A stretch of 64,000 nucleotides of DNA from Collibacillus ludicampi (GCF_023705585.1 NZ_BOQE01000001.1:943341-1007340); one strand, 5' to 3'. Counted from the first letter of the stretch, positions 41,701-55,852 are shown. Notes: generated by a model from the letters alone, not told the origin. Program-made: numbers and translations.

Positions 41701-42396
41701 ATGGGCCTGTTCACCATATTTAAAGTGTTGCATATTGTCGCCGGGTTTACTGCTTTGCTGGTATTCTGGATTCCGATCATCACCAAGAAAGGAGGCAAAA
41801 CACATGTCCGGGTCGGCTGGATCTATGTATGGGCGATGATCGTCGTAGCGGTCAGTGCCCTTTACATGGGGACATGGCGGATTGTCGCCGATCCAAATCG
41901 AACCGTTGAGAGTGCAGGGTTCGCTTGGTTTTTAATCTTCATTTCTATCCTGAGCTCAGCCACCGCATGGTTCGGAATCCGCGTGCTCAAGTTTAAAAAA
42001 CGATCCGGTATCCATCGGCAACCGGTCGATCTCCTCTTTTCGTCCCTGTTGCTATTGTCCGGCATCGGTATGTCGATTTACGGTTCATCTCTTCACTCTT
42101 CGCTCCTGACCTGGTTCCCGTGGATCGGCGTTATGGTAGGTGGCACACAACTTCTGTACTGGTTGCGCAAACCGGACCATCCGATGCATTGGTGGTTCCA
42201 ACATTTAGGAGGTATGTTGGGGTGTTGTATTGCAACAATGACCGCGTTCACGGTGTTCGGTGCTCCCCGTCTGCTCGGACTCAGCAAGGTGAGCCTGTTG
42301 ATTTGGTTTGGCCCGACCCTTTTCATGCTCCCCGTGATCATTGGAATGTCCGTTTATTACCGGCGCAAATTCAGCAGAAATCGTGCCAACTTATAG
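41701..42396 (+). CDS. Polytopic membrane protein (DUF2306-like)
   Basis: Seen, 231 residues with about seven hydrophobic segments: FKVLHIVAGFTALLVFWIPI, KGGKTHVRVGWIYVWAMIVVAV, WWFQHLGGMLGCCIATMTAF, LLIWFGPTLFMLPVIIGM. Several histidines lie near helix ends (HIVAG, HRQP, HWWFQH). The family is uncharacterised. GGGGAGGATGAAGGG precedes the ATG; it is cotranscribed with the TetR gene. Confidence 0.75.
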   Translation: MGLFTIFKVLHIVAGFTALLVFWIPIITKKGGKTHVRVGWIYVWAMIVVAVSALYMGTWRIVADPNRTVESAGFAWFLIFISILSSATAWFGIRVLKFKKRSGIHRQPVDLLFSSLLLLSGIGMSIYGSSLHSSLLTWFPWIGVMVGGTQLLYWLRKPDHPMHWWFQHLGGMLGCCIATMTAFTVFGAPRLLGLSKVSLLIWFGPTLFMLPVIIGMSVYYRRKFSRNRANL

Positions 42397-42405
42397 TTGG
42401 CACGA
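42381..42405. terminator. Perfect hairpin over the stop codon
   Basis: TCGTGCCAACT, three bases, AGTTGGCACGA: an 11-bp perfect stem spanning the end of the DUF2306-like gene. No T tract. Confidence 0.45.
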
Positions 42406-42501
42406 GATCGCCGAGAAAAGATGACCCGCCCCTTGTCGAATGGATCGATTCAAGACTTCAAGCATGAAACGAATCACGGGATGAGGAAACGACGGTGTGG
42501 G

Positions 42502-42813
42502 TCATCTACGATTGTCAATCTCCTTGCGGTCAGAAAGCCAAGTCCTTTCGTCGATAGGAACCGTGTCTTGTATCTTTTCTCCATTTCGCCAACGTTCCAC
42601 CCACACATATTCATAATCTTCGACCCCTTGAGCAATTGCGTCCACAATGTCGATCTTCTCTGTCCCAATACAAAGAATGTCGGGAAACTGATGTCCAATT
42701 AACCCCATCACAACGTAAATGTCTGATGTTAATCCGCCGAAAGATCCGCATATCGATCGGCATTGACCGTAATCCAAATGATTTCCGTAATTTTCACGCG
42801 TATGATGTGTCAT
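42502..42813 (-). CDS. Hypothetical protein
   Basis: Seen, 103 residues with three cysteines: DYGQCRSICGSFGGLTSDIY, FPDILCIGTEKIDIVDAIAQ, GVEDYEYVWVERWRNGEKIQ. ATG at 42813 has GTGAGG eight bases upstream. Composition is protein-like and the frame is isolated between convergent or repeat DNA. No domain recognised. Confidence 0.5.
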   Translation of the reverse strand: MTHHTRENYGNHLDYGQCRSICGSFGGLTSDIYVVMGLIGHQFPDILCIGTEKIDIVDAIAQGVEDYEYVWVERWRNGEKIQDTVPIDERTWLSDRKEIDNRR

Positions 42814-42848
42814 GCAAACCGCCTCACTTCAGCTCGGACAATTCATAA

Positions 42849-42887
42849 AAAAAGTCCAGAGAATCGAGCGATTTCAATTTCCGGACT
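42849..42887 (-). terminator. Imperfect hairpin
   Basis: AAGTCC ... GGACTT stem in the gap before the dispersed repeat; T tract on the minus strand (AAAAAAAGTCC read on plus). Could end transcripts arriving from the CoA-transferase operon. Confidence 0.4.
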
Positions 42888-42925
42888 TCTCAATGGCTCG
42901 AACACTTTCTTGAAAAAAGTGTAGT

Positions 42926-43160
42926 TTGGTGGGCGTATGCTTTGCGTTCGCGCTCCGTGGAGGTCGAACGAAAGGAAGCGTGTCGATCTCCAAAGTCACT
43001 TTCTCACGCAAAGCATATGACCTATTAACGGTTTATAAGGAAGCGGAACAACCATCGCTCACCTCTGCGCCGCAAAGCGATACAACCCACCCAAAAGCCA
43101 CTCCGTTTCTTGTGGCAGCCTCAAACATCTCTTTCTGCGTTTGTTTCGTTCCTGCTTAAG
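42926..43160. repeat. Dispersed intergenic repeat, copy at 43 kb
   Basis: Begins TGGTGGGCGTATGCTTTGCG then ttcgcgctccgtggaggtcg, ends near CAACCCACCCAAAAGCCACT. The same two ends, reversed, bound the region 61945-62335. No gene is seen in 42814-43192. The sequence yields accidental frames only. Confidence 0.75.
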
Positions 43161-43192
43161 TGGTGAAACGAACTTTCGAAGGAAAAGACCAA

Positions 43193-43843
43193 CTAGTTTG
43201 TTACCGCAAGATCGGGGCTAACCCGAAATGAGGCTTCCGTTTTTTCCTTGACTTCTTCAATGGTTACACCTTCTTGCGTTTCAACAAGAATCATGCCTTC
43301 CGGTGTAAAATCAAATACCGCAAGATCTGTGATCAAGCGATCGACCACTTGTTTGCCTGTCAATGGAAGGCTGCATTTCTTCTTGACTTTGGACTGCCCC
43401 AACTTGTTGACATGTTCCATGATGACAACCACTCGCTTGGCGCCATGTACGAGATCCATCGCTCCCCCCATTCCTTTGACCATTTTTCCCGGAATCATCC
43501 AGTTGGCAAGATCACCCGTTTCGGATACTTCCATCCCTCCCAAAATGGCTAGATTAATATGTCCTCCACGAATCATGGCAAACGATTCCGCACTATCAAA
43601 GTAAGAAGCCCCCGGTACAGCCGTTATCGTTTCTTTCCCTGCATTGATGAGATCCGGATCTTCCATTCCTTCAACGGGATATGGTCCGATCCCCAGCAAT
43701 CCGTTTTCCGATTGCAGTAAAACCGTATATTCGCGCGGAATTTCATTGGCGACAAGTGTAGGCATTCCGATCCCGAGGTTCACATACATTCCATCCTGAA
43801 TTTCCTTTACCGCCCGCTTGACGATTTTTGTACGCGTATCCAT
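43193..43843 (-). CDS. scoB: 3-oxoacid CoA-transferase subunit B
   Basis: Transfers CoA from succinyl-CoA to acetoacetate (ScoAB/AtoDA type). Seen, 216 residues: [19 protein letters not shown], active-site glutamate in [65 protein letters not shown] precedes the ATG. It is downstream of the frameshifted A subunit; without a working A subunit it would be inactive. Confidence 0.95.
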   Translation of the reverse strand: MDTRTKIVKRAVKEIQDGMYVNLGIGMPTLVANEIPREYTVLLQSENGLLGIGPYPVEGMEDPDLINAGKETITAVPGASYFDSAESFAMIRGGHINLAILGGMEVSETGDLANWMIPGKMVKGMGGAMDLVHGAKRVVVIMEHVNKLGQSKVKKKCSLPLTGKQVVDRLITDLAVFDFTPEGMILVETQEGVTIEEVKEKTEASFRVSPDLAVTN

Positions 43844-43861
43844 TCCTCTTCTTCCTCCTAA

Positions 43862-44570
43862 CTATGCTTTGAGAACGGTGCGCCGTTCAATTCGCTTTTC
43901 ATAATGGAGCCCATGGATCACACGTTGTACATAAATTCCCGGCGTATGAATTTCATCCGGATCCAATTCTCCTATATCAACGATTTCTTCCGCTTCGGCG
44001 ATCGTAATCTTTCCTGCCATTGCCGCAAGTGGATTAAAATTACGGGCTGTTTTACGATAGACCAAGTTGCCCAGCGGATCCGCCTTCCAAGCTTTCACCA
44101 GGGCAAAGTCACCGACAATCCCATGTTCCAGGAGATAAGTGCGGCCATTGAATTCCCTGTGTTCTTTTCCTTCCGCAATCAGCGTCCCCACCCCCGTTGC
44201 TGTATAAAAGGCAGGTATACCGGCGCCTCCAGCGCGAAGTCTTTCCGCCAAAGTGCCCTGAGGAACGAGTTCTACTTCCAGCTCACCGCTTAAAAATTGT
44301 TGTTCAAACGTTTTATTTTCTCCTACGTAGGAAGCAACCATCTTTTTGATTTGCTTGTTTGCAAGCAAAATCCCGAGGCCCCAATCATCTACACCACAAT
44401 TGTTACTTACAATCGTGAGATCTTTGACTCCTTTCTCTCTTAAAGCAAGGCGATTTTTCCGGGATTCCGCACAGCCCGAATCCTCCTACGATAATGGTCG
44501 ATCCATCTCGAATGTCTTCTATGGCTTCTGTTACAGAGTGGACAAGTTTCCCTTTCTTCATGTCGTTCAT
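43862..44570 (-). pseudogene. scoA: 3-oxoacid CoA-transferase subunit A with one-base frameshift
   Basis: The N-terminus reads [20 protein letters not shown] then [18 protein letters not shown] from ATG 44570 and is then lost; the rest, from [20 protein letters not shown] onward to the normal end, is in the next frame. One extra base in a run of five T (plus strand, 44454-44458) explains it: removing one gives [11 protein letters not shown] and a full protein of 235 residues. The gene is otherwise intact, which suggests a recent mutation, a homopolymer sequencing error, or tolerated slippage. Confidence 0.85.
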
Positions 44571-44612
44571 CTCGCTTTCTTTCTCAATTTCTCTATGAAA
44601 TCGGAACCATTT

Positions 44613-45398
44613 TTACTGCGCGGTGTAACCTCCATCGATGACGGTCGCTGTTCCCGTCACACCTTTTAACTTGTCGCTTGCCAAAAAAACCGCATAATCG
44701 GCAATTTCCCGGACGGATAGCAATCGCTTTTGCGGAACCAACGGGTAGATCACTTCCTCCAGCACTCTCTCCAGTGGAACATTTCTCGTTTTCGCCAAAT
44801 CTTTCAATTGATTGCGCACGAGCGGCGTATCCACATACCCAGGGCAGAGAGCATTGACGGTAATTCCGTAAGCTGCACCTTCCAATGCCGCTACCTTTGT
44901 TAAGCCGATGACCCCATGTTTCGCGCTGTTGTAAGCCGCTTTCCCGGCGAAACCGACGAGTCCGTTAATGGAGGCTATATTGATGACTCGGCCAAACCCC
45001 TGTTGTTTCATGAGAGGAAAAGCATGCTTGATACCAATAAACGGAGCAGTCAACATCACTTTAAGCATGAGCTCGAATGTTTCGGTCGGGAATTCCTCAA
45101 TCGGTGATACATACTGCAGTCCCGCATTGTTTACAAGAATATCCAAACGCCCGTACGTTGTCGATACGAATTCGATGCTTTGGCGGAACTGTTCTTCCTT
45201 CGTAACATCACAAGCAATGCCCAAAGCTTCAAAGCCTTGGTTTTGCAATTCCTGAGCTGCCTGTTGCGCAGCCTCACCATGCAGATCCGAAAGAACCACT
45301 TTCGCCCCTGACTCTGCGAACGCGCGGGCAATTTCTAGGCCAATTCCACTTGCTGCACCCGTCACCAGCGCGATTTTGTTTTCCAAAAGTTTTTCCAT
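44613..45398 (-). CDS. 3-hydroxybutyrate dehydrogenase (SDR family)
   Basis: NAD-dependent oxidation of 3-hydroxybutyrate to acetoacetate. Start chosen at 45398 (MEKLLENKIA) with AGAGGGGA upstream. Seen, 261 residues: TGAASGIG nucleotide site, NNAGLQYVSPIEEFP, catalytic YNSAKHG, and NALCPGYVDTPLVRNQLKDL, a segment characteristic of bacterial hydroxybutyrate dehydrogenases. It feeds acetoacetate to the CoA-transferase encoded downstream. Confidence 0.93.
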   Translation of the reverse strand: MEKLLENKIALVTGAASGIGLEIARAFAESGAKVVLSDLHGEAAQQAAQELQNQGFEALGIACDVTKEEQFRQSIEFVSTTYGRLDILVNNAGLQYVSPIEEFPTETFELMLKVMLTAPFIGIKHAFPLMKQQGFGRVINIASINGLVGFAGKAAYNSAKHGVIGLTKVAALEGAAYGITVNALCPGYVDTPLVRNQLKDLAKTRNVPLERVLEEVIYPLVPQKRLLSVREIADYAVFLASDKLKGVTGTATVIDGGYTAQ

Positions 45399-45478
45399 AC
45401 CAATCCCCTCTACGCCATGTGATGAAATTCCCCAAGACACCTACAGAACGGAATCTGTATGTGAATCAATCTTGAAGA

Positions 45479-46861
45479 CTAAAAAATAGAAACTGCAAAT
45501 GCGAGAATGAAGACAGAAAGCGTTTTCGCAACCGTTATCGCAAAAATATCCTTATAGGACTGGCGATGGGTGAGTCCCGTAATCGCAAGAAGTGTTATAA
45601 CGGCACCGTTGTGAGGTAACGTATCCATCCCTCCGGATGCCATTGAAGCGATTCGATGCAAAAGCTCAGGGCTAATCCCCGCAGATTGCGCCAACTGCAG
45701 ATACTGTTTACCCATCACTTCAAGCGCGATCGACATGCCCCCGGACGCGGAACCGGTAATACCTGCCAAAACGTTTACGGCCAACGCTTCCGAGACGAGT
45801 GGATGGTTACTCGCACCTAGTATCGAATCTTGAATGATTTTGAACCCGGGCAATGTTTTCACAACGTTTCCGAAACCAACTTCAGACGCCGTATTGAAGA
45901 TCGCCAACAACGCCCCCATGGCAGCCGCAGTGAATCCGGCAGCAAGTTTGTTTTTCACCTGTTTGGGATTGATGAGCAGCGCGGCCAAAATCCCGATCGT
46001 CAATGCCACGATCAAAGCCCAAGTGGAAGCTACCGTTTTGACATTGGCAATCTTGAACGTCTGCTTTAACATTTCTGGATCGTACCATGACGATACGTTT
46101 AAAAAGCCTCTACTTAATAGATAGTTAAAAACCAACACGAGTATGAGCGGCAAAACGGATAGCCAAATATTGGGGTACTTTTCATCTTGATTGACTTCTG
46201 GTTCATTCGTGTGTCCTTCCCCATATCCTTCCCCGGCAACTGCCGCTTGCTTGCGGCGATATTCCAACCAGAGCATTCCTGCTGTAAAAACCATAATACT
46301 TCCGATAATCCCTACGACAGGCGCCGCATACGCATCTGTGCCAAAATAGCTTGTTGGGATAATATTTTGAATTTGCGGAGTACCAGGAAGTGCGTCCATC
46401 GTAAATGTAAATGCGCCTAGTGCGATCGTCCCCGGTATCAAGCGCTTCGGAATATTGGCTTCACGGAAAATGGCAGCCGCGAACGGATAAACAGCAAAAG
46501 CTACGACGAACAAAGAAACTCCGCCATAAGTCAATATGGCACAAGCAAGCACAACCGATAAAATCGCCCGTTTGGACCCCAACGCTTTCACGATCGAATG
46601 CGCAATCGATGCGGCGGCTCCGCTGATTTCCATCACCTTTCCGAAAACCGCCCCCAGTAAAAATACAGGGAAAAACGATTTCACGTAGTTTGCCGCATTT
46701 GTCATAAACGTTTCCGTGTAACTTGGCAGTAAAGCGTGTCCCGATAAAACAACTGCAAGCAACGTAAAGATCGGTGCAAACACGATGACTGGAAAACCGC
46801 GATACGCAAAAAACATTAACAATCCCAATGAGACAAGAATCGCTAAAACCTCAATAAACAT
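45479..46861 (-). CDS. GntP-family permease (3-hydroxybutyrate type)
   Basis: Start chosen at 46861 (MFIEVLAILV) after GGGGAAGGGG. Seen, 460 residues and about 12 hydrophobic segments: FFPVFLLGAVFGKVMEISGAA, YGGVSLFVVAFAVYPFA, ALPGTPQIQNIIPT, GITGSASGGMSIAL, ASGGMDTLPHNGAVITLLAI. The last two are typical of GntP proteins found with ketone-body genes. First gene of the operon, 259 bases after a sigma-54 promoter; most of that leader is a dispersed-repeat copy. Confidence 0.92.
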   Translation of the reverse strand: MFIEVLAILVSLGLLMFFAYRGFPVIVFAPIFTLLAVVLSGHALLPSYTETFMTNAANYVKSFFPVFLLGAVFGKVMEISGAAASIAHSIVKALGSKRAILSVVLACAILTYGGVSLFVVAFAVYPFAAAIFREANIPKRLIPGTIALGAFTFTMDALPGTPQIQNIIPTSYFGTDAYAAPVVGIIGSIMVFTAGMLWLEYRRKQAAVAGEGYGEGHTNEPEVNQDEKYPNIWLSVLPLILVLVFNYLLSRGFLNVSSWYDPEMLKQTFKIANVKTVASTWALIVALTIGILAALLINPKQVKNKLAAGFTAAAMGALLAIFNTASEVGFGNVVKTLPGFKIIQDSILGASNHPLVSEALAVNVLAGITGSASGGMSIALEVMGKQYLQLAQSAGISPELLHRIASMASGGMDTLPHNGAVITLLAITGLTHRQSYKDIFAITVAKTLSVFILAFAVSIF

Positions 46862-46904
46862 GGCAACCCCTTCCCCTCTTTTTCTTGGATAGAAGAACTC
46901 TTTT

Positions 46905-47110
46905 CTGGCTCGACTCAGAAAACATGCGTTCTGACGGGCGTATGTTTCGCATTCATCCTTCGCGGATATCTTCTTTGCAAGCATATGCTCGCAACGCCCC
47001 GAAGGATGCGAGACAATCTGTCAAAGCCGCTGTCTCACGCGAAGCATCCCCCCTGTCCGAAGGCAGTTTTCACTCATCTCTTGGCACAGCTTGCAGCATG
47101 GGCGGCTACT
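46905..47110. repeat. Dispersed-repeat relative inside the gntP leader
   Basis: GGGCGTATGTTTCGCATTCA and the ends GCAGCATGGGCGGCTACT resemble ends of the copies at 42926 and 48755-48975. It lies between the sigma-54 promoter and the gntP start. Confidence 0.55.
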
Positions 47111-47120
47111 TATGATGCTT

Positions 47121-47136
47121 AGCAAATTTCATGCCA
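47121..47136 (-). promoter_or_regulatory. Sigma-54 promoter of the gntP-bdh-scoAB operon
   Basis: Minus strand TGGCATGAAATTTGCT with correct GG/GC spacing. A sigma-54 activator gene is immediately upstream. Confidence 0.85.
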
Positions 47137-47235
47137 TCCTGATTTTTCGTACGATCCGCTTGACTTACTCATTCGATTTCATCCGGAATTTTGGAACACT
47201 TTTTATCAAAACCATCCGAATACTTAAAAATAAAC

Positions 47236-47273
47236 AGTCCAGGATTTTGGACTCTATTCCAAATTCCTGGACT
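47236..47273 (-). terminator. Hairpin: terminator of the activator gene and possible enhancer
   Basis: AGTCCAGGATTTTGGA and TCCAAATTCCTGGACT pair over 15 of 16 positions; the minus strand continues GTTTATTTTT, so it fits a terminator. It also lies 100-140 bases upstream of the sigma-54 promoter, and each arm contains a GTCCA/TGGAC half-site, so it may be the activator's binding site. Confidence 0.75.
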
Positions 47274-47290
47274 CATCAGTATTCCTTTCA

Positions 47291-48649
47291 TTATAAACCA
47301 TATTTTTCGAGTTTCTGATAGAAACTCGACTTGCTGATTCCTAGCAATTTAGCCGCTTCCAATTTGTTTCCAACTGTTGCGGCTAATGCGCGCACAATCG
47401 CTTCTTTTTCGGCCTCTTCGATACTTTCCCTTAATGGCCGCACACCGAAGGTCGATTCCTTTTTTTCCGGTTGAGGAATCAAAAAATGATCAGCTTTCAG
47501 ACAATCGCCTTCCATTAGATGTAAAGCGCTTTCGAGGGCATTTCTCAATTCCCGGACATTGCCCGGCCAGGAATATCCGCTTAGTAAATCCCAAACATCT
47601 TCCTCAATTTTTCTCACGTGAATCCCTGTCGATTCCATTAATTGATCCAACAAGTCGTGAACCAATTCCGGCAAATCTTCTAATCGTTCCCGCAAAGGAG
47701 GAATGTTGATCGTCACGACATTCAAACGATAGAACAAATCCTCCCTAAACTTTCCTTCTCTGATTCGCTCCCTCAAGTCACGATGGGTAGAAGCGATGAT
47801 CCTTACATCAATGGAAATTGGCTTGGTTCCTCCCAGGCGTTCCACTTCTTTTTCCTGTAAGACCCGTAAGAGTTTCGCCTGTAATGTCAGGGGCATATCA
47901 CCGATTTCGTCCAGTAATATCGTCCCGTGATTCGCCAATTCAAATTTTCCTTTTTTGCCCTTTTGCAAGGCGCCTGTAAAAGCGCCCGCTTCATATCCAA
48001 ACAACTCAGACTCCAGCAAGGTGTCAGGAATGGCCGCACAATTCACCCGTATAAACGGTCCCATTTCCCTGCGGCTAGCCGCATGGATCGCATGGGCAAA
48101 CAATTCTTTTCCCGTCCCGCTTTCTCCTGTTATCAATACGGTTGTATCACTTTTTGCCACTTTCTGCGCAAGTTTTTTGACCGCTTGCATTTTTGGGCTG
48201 GAACCGATGATATTCTCGAAATGATAGTTAGCCCCCAACTTCCGGCGGAGTTCCCGCTTATAATAGGCCAATTCCCGCTTTAATTGATCCACCGTAGCCG
48301 CCAGCGCGTGAAGTTCGCGGACATCTTGAAACATAACCGTACCTAAAACGGCAACCAATTTTCCATTCTTAAAGATGGGTACGCGGTTTGCGATCATGTC
48401 CTGTCCGTGAATTCGTTGAATCTCGGCAATCTCCGCTTTTCCCGATTTCCCCACAATGTGCATACGTGTGTTGGGAATGACCTCTGTGACGTGCTTTCCG
48501 ACTACATGATCCACACCCAAAAATTCCCGGTATCTTCGGTTCATCAACAAAATGAATCCATCCGGATCGGTCACCACAATACATTCGTGCGCCTTTTCCA
48601 ATACTTCTTCAAGCAAGTCCTGATAACTTTGAGGATCAAAAGTACGCAT
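47291..48649 (-). CDS. Sigma-54-dependent activator with PAS domain
   Basis: Start chosen at 48649 ([10 protein letters not shown]) with AAGGGAG upstream. Seen, 452 residues: PAS domain about 10-110, coiled linker, AAA+ domain with Walker A GESGTGKE 175-182, GAFTGA 222-227 and DEIG 247-250, and C-terminal Fis helix-turn-helix ([17 protein letters not shown]). The neighbouring GntP/hydroxybutyrate operon has a -24/-12 promoter, so this is its likely activator, analogous to regulators of butyrate and hydroxybutyrate use in Bacilli. Confidence 0.94.
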   Translation of the reverse strand: MRTFDPQSYQDLLEEVLEKAHECIVVTDPDGFILLMNRRYREFLGVDHVVGKHVTEVIPNTRMHIVGKSGKAEIAEIQRIHGQDMIANRVPIFKNGKLVAVLGTVMFQDVRELHALAATVDQLKRELAYYKRELRRKLGANYHFENIIGSSPKMQAVKKLAQKVAKSDTTVLITGESGTGKELFAHAIHAASRREMGPFIRVNCAAIPDTLLESELFGYEAGAFTGALQKGKKGKFELANHGTILLDEIGDMPLTLQAKLLRVLQEKEVERLGGTKPISIDVRIIASTHRDLRERIREGKFREDLFYRLNVVTINIPPLRERLEDLPELVHDLLDQLMESTGIHVRKIEEDVWDLLSGYSWPGNVRELRNALESALHLMEGDCLKADHFLIPQPEKKESTFGVRPLRESIEEAEKEAIVRALAATVGNKLEAAKLLGISKSSFYQKLEKYGL

Positions 48650-48754
48650 CGAAACTCCCTTCCCATTCATCATTCCTGTTGATTGACCGATCGAGTCGCT
48701 ATAATATTCTGATCTTAACTGAAACAAAAATCGACTTCAAGCGGAGGTTTCTAC

Positions 48755-48980
48755 TTTGTGTGCTTGGGTGGATGTATCGCTTTGCGCTTGGGTTCGATGA
48801 AGGTCGTCCCGCCCGGATTCTTTACAGAAGTTGCGGAACGACCTTCAACTCACCTCTGCGCTGCAAAGCGATACGATCCACCCAAAAGCCATTTCGTTGC
48901 ATGTGGTAGTTTTAAATCTCTCTTCCTTACAAGAAACTTTTCATTCTCTGATGGGGCTGCTAGCAGCATGGGTGGCTATT
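48755..48980. repeat. Dispersed intergenic repeat, copy at 49 kb
   Basis: GTGCTTGGGTGGATGTATCG with continuation shared with 11876-12005; the inner part CTCACCTCTGCGCTGCAAAG is shared with 43058; the end GCAGCATGGGTGGCTATTAT is shared with 47094. Accounts for most of 48650-49119, where no gene is seen. Confidence 0.75.
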
Positions 48981-48989
48981 ATGTAATAA

Positions 48990-49010
48990 AGGCCGGTGAT
49001 ACACCGGCCT
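48990..49010 (-). terminator. Terminator of the CuA-type lipoprotein gene
   Basis: AGGCCGGTG, three bases, CACCGGCCT, followed on the minus strand by TTATTA. An 8-9 bp GC-rich stem. Confidence 0.65.
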
Positions 49011-49119
49011 CATGTACATCTATATTGATGCGATCTATTGTTAAAAAAGGTAACTGCACGGCATGCTTCGCGTTACCTTGCCTCTTGATTCATTGAAAAC
49101 CGTTACCGAAGAAACGATC

Positions 49120-49551
49120 CTATTTAACAGTGAGCGTTGTTTGCATGTCACTGTGACCGATTCCGCACATGACTGAACATATGATGGTATAAGTCCCCGG
49201 TTTTTCAGGTGTCCATGTAACGGTTGTATCGCTGCCGGGAGTTAATGGTTGGTTCACGTTTGTTCCTGCGATGGAAAATCCGTGTGCACCTTCTTTATCG
49301 CTAATCACGAACTTCACCGGTTGACCGGCTTTCACTTCAGTCTTATCTAACGTCCATTTGAAATTGGTAGCGGTCACTTTCACCGTTTGCTCATTTCCAT
49401 TAGCCGGAGCGTTTGATGAAGAGCTGTTAGGCGCGCTTGTCGCATTATTTGAAGGCGTTGCCGATTGGTTGGAATCGCTGCCGCATCCGGTAAGTGCAAG
49501 TCCCAATGCGAGAACGCTGCCCGCCAAGAGTACCAGGCGATTCTTTTTCAT
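49120..49551 (-). CDS. CuA-type cupredoxin lipoprotein
   Basis: Extracytoplasmic copper protein tethered by lipid. Seen, 143 residues: signal peptide with lipobox LTGC (Cys23), a Ser/Asn/Ala-rich linker to about 55, then a cupredoxin with His90, Cys125, Cys129, His133 and Met136 (CSVMCGIGHSDM), the binuclear CuA ligand set of cytochrome oxidase subunit II. No membrane helices and no oxidase genes nearby, so it is a stand-alone CuA domain, perhaps an electron shuttle or copper carrier. Own terminator downstream. Confidence 0.88.
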   Translation of the reverse strand: MKKNRLVLLAGSVLALGLALTGCGSDSNQSATPSNNATSAPNSSSSNAPANGNEQTVKVTATNFKWTLDKTEVKAGQPVKFVISDKEGAHGFSIAGTNVNQPLTPGSDTTVTWTPEKPGTYTIICSVMCGIGHSDMQTTLTVK

Positions 49552-49649
49552 CCATCTTGCCCCCTTTTCTTGTCCTTATTCCATCATATCATTTGAACCT
49601 TCTATAAATATGGGGATTCCAATCCGAAGCATGACACTTTTGTGACAAG

Positions 49650-50522
49650 TTAGGGTACAGGCAAGCGGGTAAATCCTTCCCCCAATACCTCGTGTGCATC
49701 GGTAACGATAACGAAGGCTTGCGGGTCGACTTCCCGTACAAGATTTTTCAATTTGCTGACTTCCGATTGCTGCACGACACACATAAAGATCGGGCGTTCC
49801 TCTCCGGTATAACCACCAACGCCTGTTAGCCTTGTAATTCCCCGATTGAGATTGAACAGCACCGCGTCTTGAAGTTCTTTGTCGTGCCGCGAGATGATAT
49901 AGGCCAGTTTTGCTTGAGAAAATCCCTGTTGTATAAAATCAATCGTTTTACTCGTAACAAACAGGCTGATGAGTGCATAGAGAATTCGTTCTACATTAAA
50001 GATAATGCCGGCGGAAGCGATGATACTCCCATCGATAAAAAGAAGCAACACACCCGGTGAAACGCCGGTGGCTTTTTGAAACAGGCGTGCAAGCAAATCG
50101 GTTCCGCCTGTACTGCCCTGTGCCCGGAACACGAGACCGATTGCAAGTCCCAGAGTCAGTCCTCCGTAAATGGAAGCGAGCAACGGATTCGTCGTCAACG
50201 GATGGTGGATGAGCGGTTCGGTCAACCATAAGAAAAATGTTAACGTCAAGATACCATACAGCGTTTTCACACCAAACGTTTTACCCCCGAGCCATTTGAC
50301 ACCTGCTATGAATAATGGAATGTTAAAGAGAAGCTGTGAATATGTAATCGGCAGTCCAATCGTATAGTAAAGCAAGATACCAATGCCGCTTACGCCGCCT
50401 GTTACCGTCTTATTAGGAATAAAAATCCAATTAACAGCTATAGACAAGATCAATGCGCCGACTGACATCAAAAGATATTCTCTGATCCAAGAATTTCTGC
50501 GTACGTCTATTCGATCTTGCAC
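49650..50522 (-). CDS. YitT family membrane protein
   Basis: Seen, 290 residues: five or six hydrophobic segments (AVNWIFIPNKTVTGGVSGIG, GLAIGLVFRAQGSTGGTDLLA) followed by a soluble DUF2179 domain (VTSKTIDFIQQGFSQAKLAY, MCVVQQSEVSKLKNLVREVD). Common in Bacilli; function unknown. It is separate from the rRNA operon by terminators. Confidence 0.93.
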   Translation of the reverse strand: MQDRIDVRRNSWIREYLLMSVGALILSIAVNWIFIPNKTVTGGVSGIGILLYYTIGLPITYSQLLFNIPLFIAGVKWLGGKTFGVKTLYGILTLTFFLWLTEPLIHHPLTTNPLLASIYGGLTLGLAIGLVFRAQGSTGGTDLLARLFQKATGVSPGVLLLFIDGSIIASAGIIFNVERILYALISLFVTSKTIDFIQQGFSQAKLAYIISRHDKELQDAVLFNLNRGITRLTGVGGYTGEERPIFMCVVQQSEVSKLKNLVREVDPQAFVIVTDAHEVLGEGFTRLPVP

Positions 50523-50617
50523 ACCATTCCCACCTTTGAGTTCTTTTGCGACAAGTTTAGTTTAAACATGATGAACCGTTTGAAGCCACCCCATTCTGAA
50601 CAGTTTAAACGAAGATA

Positions 50618-50716
50618 AACAAAAAGTTCCTCCTTTAGGTAGGGGAGGAACCTTTCGGACTGTAAAATCTAAAGCAAAAATAAAAGGATCTTCCCGCTAA
50701 AGGAAGAACCTTTTTG
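50618..50716 (-). terminator. Tandem terminators of the rRNA operon
   Basis: Two hairpins on the minus strand: AAAAGGTTCTTCC/GGGAAGATCCTTTT followed by ATTTTTG, then AAAGGTTCCTCC/GGAGGAACTTTTTG. Both follow the 5S gene directly. Confidence 0.85.
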
Positions 50717-50719
50717 TCT

Positions 50720-50837
<118 letters not shown>

Positions 50838-50852
50838 TGAAATATGATAAGA

Positions 50853-50927
50853 TGGCTCCTCGAGTAGGATTCGAACCTACGACCCTCCGGTTAACAGCCG
50901 GATGCTCTACCGCTGAGCTATCGAGGA
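50853..50927 (-). tRNA. tRNA-Asn (GTT)
   Basis: Minus strand TCCTCGATAGCTCAGCGGTA ... GGTTCGAATCCTACTCGAGG and encoded CCA; anticodon loop CTGTTAA gives GTT. Located between 23S and 5S. Confidence 0.95.
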
Positions 50928-50932
50928 AGGAA

Positions 50933-51009
50933 TGGTGACGCGTACGGGATTCGAACCCGTGAATGCCGCCTTGAAAGGGCGGTGAGTTAAGCCACTTCTC
51001 CAACGCGCC
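50933..51009 (-). tRNA. tRNA-Glu (TTC)
   Basis: Minus strand GGCGCGTTGGAGAAGTGGCT ... GGTTCGAATCCCGTACGCGT and encoded CCA; anticodon loop CTTTCAA gives TTC. Located between 23S and tRNA-Asn. Confidence 0.93.
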
Positions 51010-51067
51010 ACGCGCATGTGAGGGGATTCCCTCATAACTGAAAGCGAATGCGACCCGCGTATGGGAT

Positions 51068-54124
<3,057 letters not shown>

Positions 54125-54296
54125 ACAAAGGTTGTTCAAAAAGTCGGTGGATCCGCCTTTTTGAACTTGCTCTGTTTGATGCAGTACCTTGGCATAAGCC
54201 AAAGTTGATGTCGCATTCGCTATCCAGTTATCAAGGAACCTTGAGGAATTCGCTCCCTCAAAACTGAGCCGTGCAGAAGAAAAGCATCTGTTACAT

Positions 54297-55852
<1,556 letters not shown>

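Noticed and set aside
42926-43159. 77-codon frame beginning MVGVCFAFALRGG
   Set aside because: It lies entirely in the dispersed repeat, and similar frames (CFAFALRGG) appear in the other copy at 62 kb as repeat translation, not as a conserved gene.
47082-47095. TGGCACAGCTTGCA as a second sigma-54 promoter on the plus strand
   Set aside because: Only three bases separate the -24 and -12 blocks instead of five, so GG and GC are not one helical turn apart.
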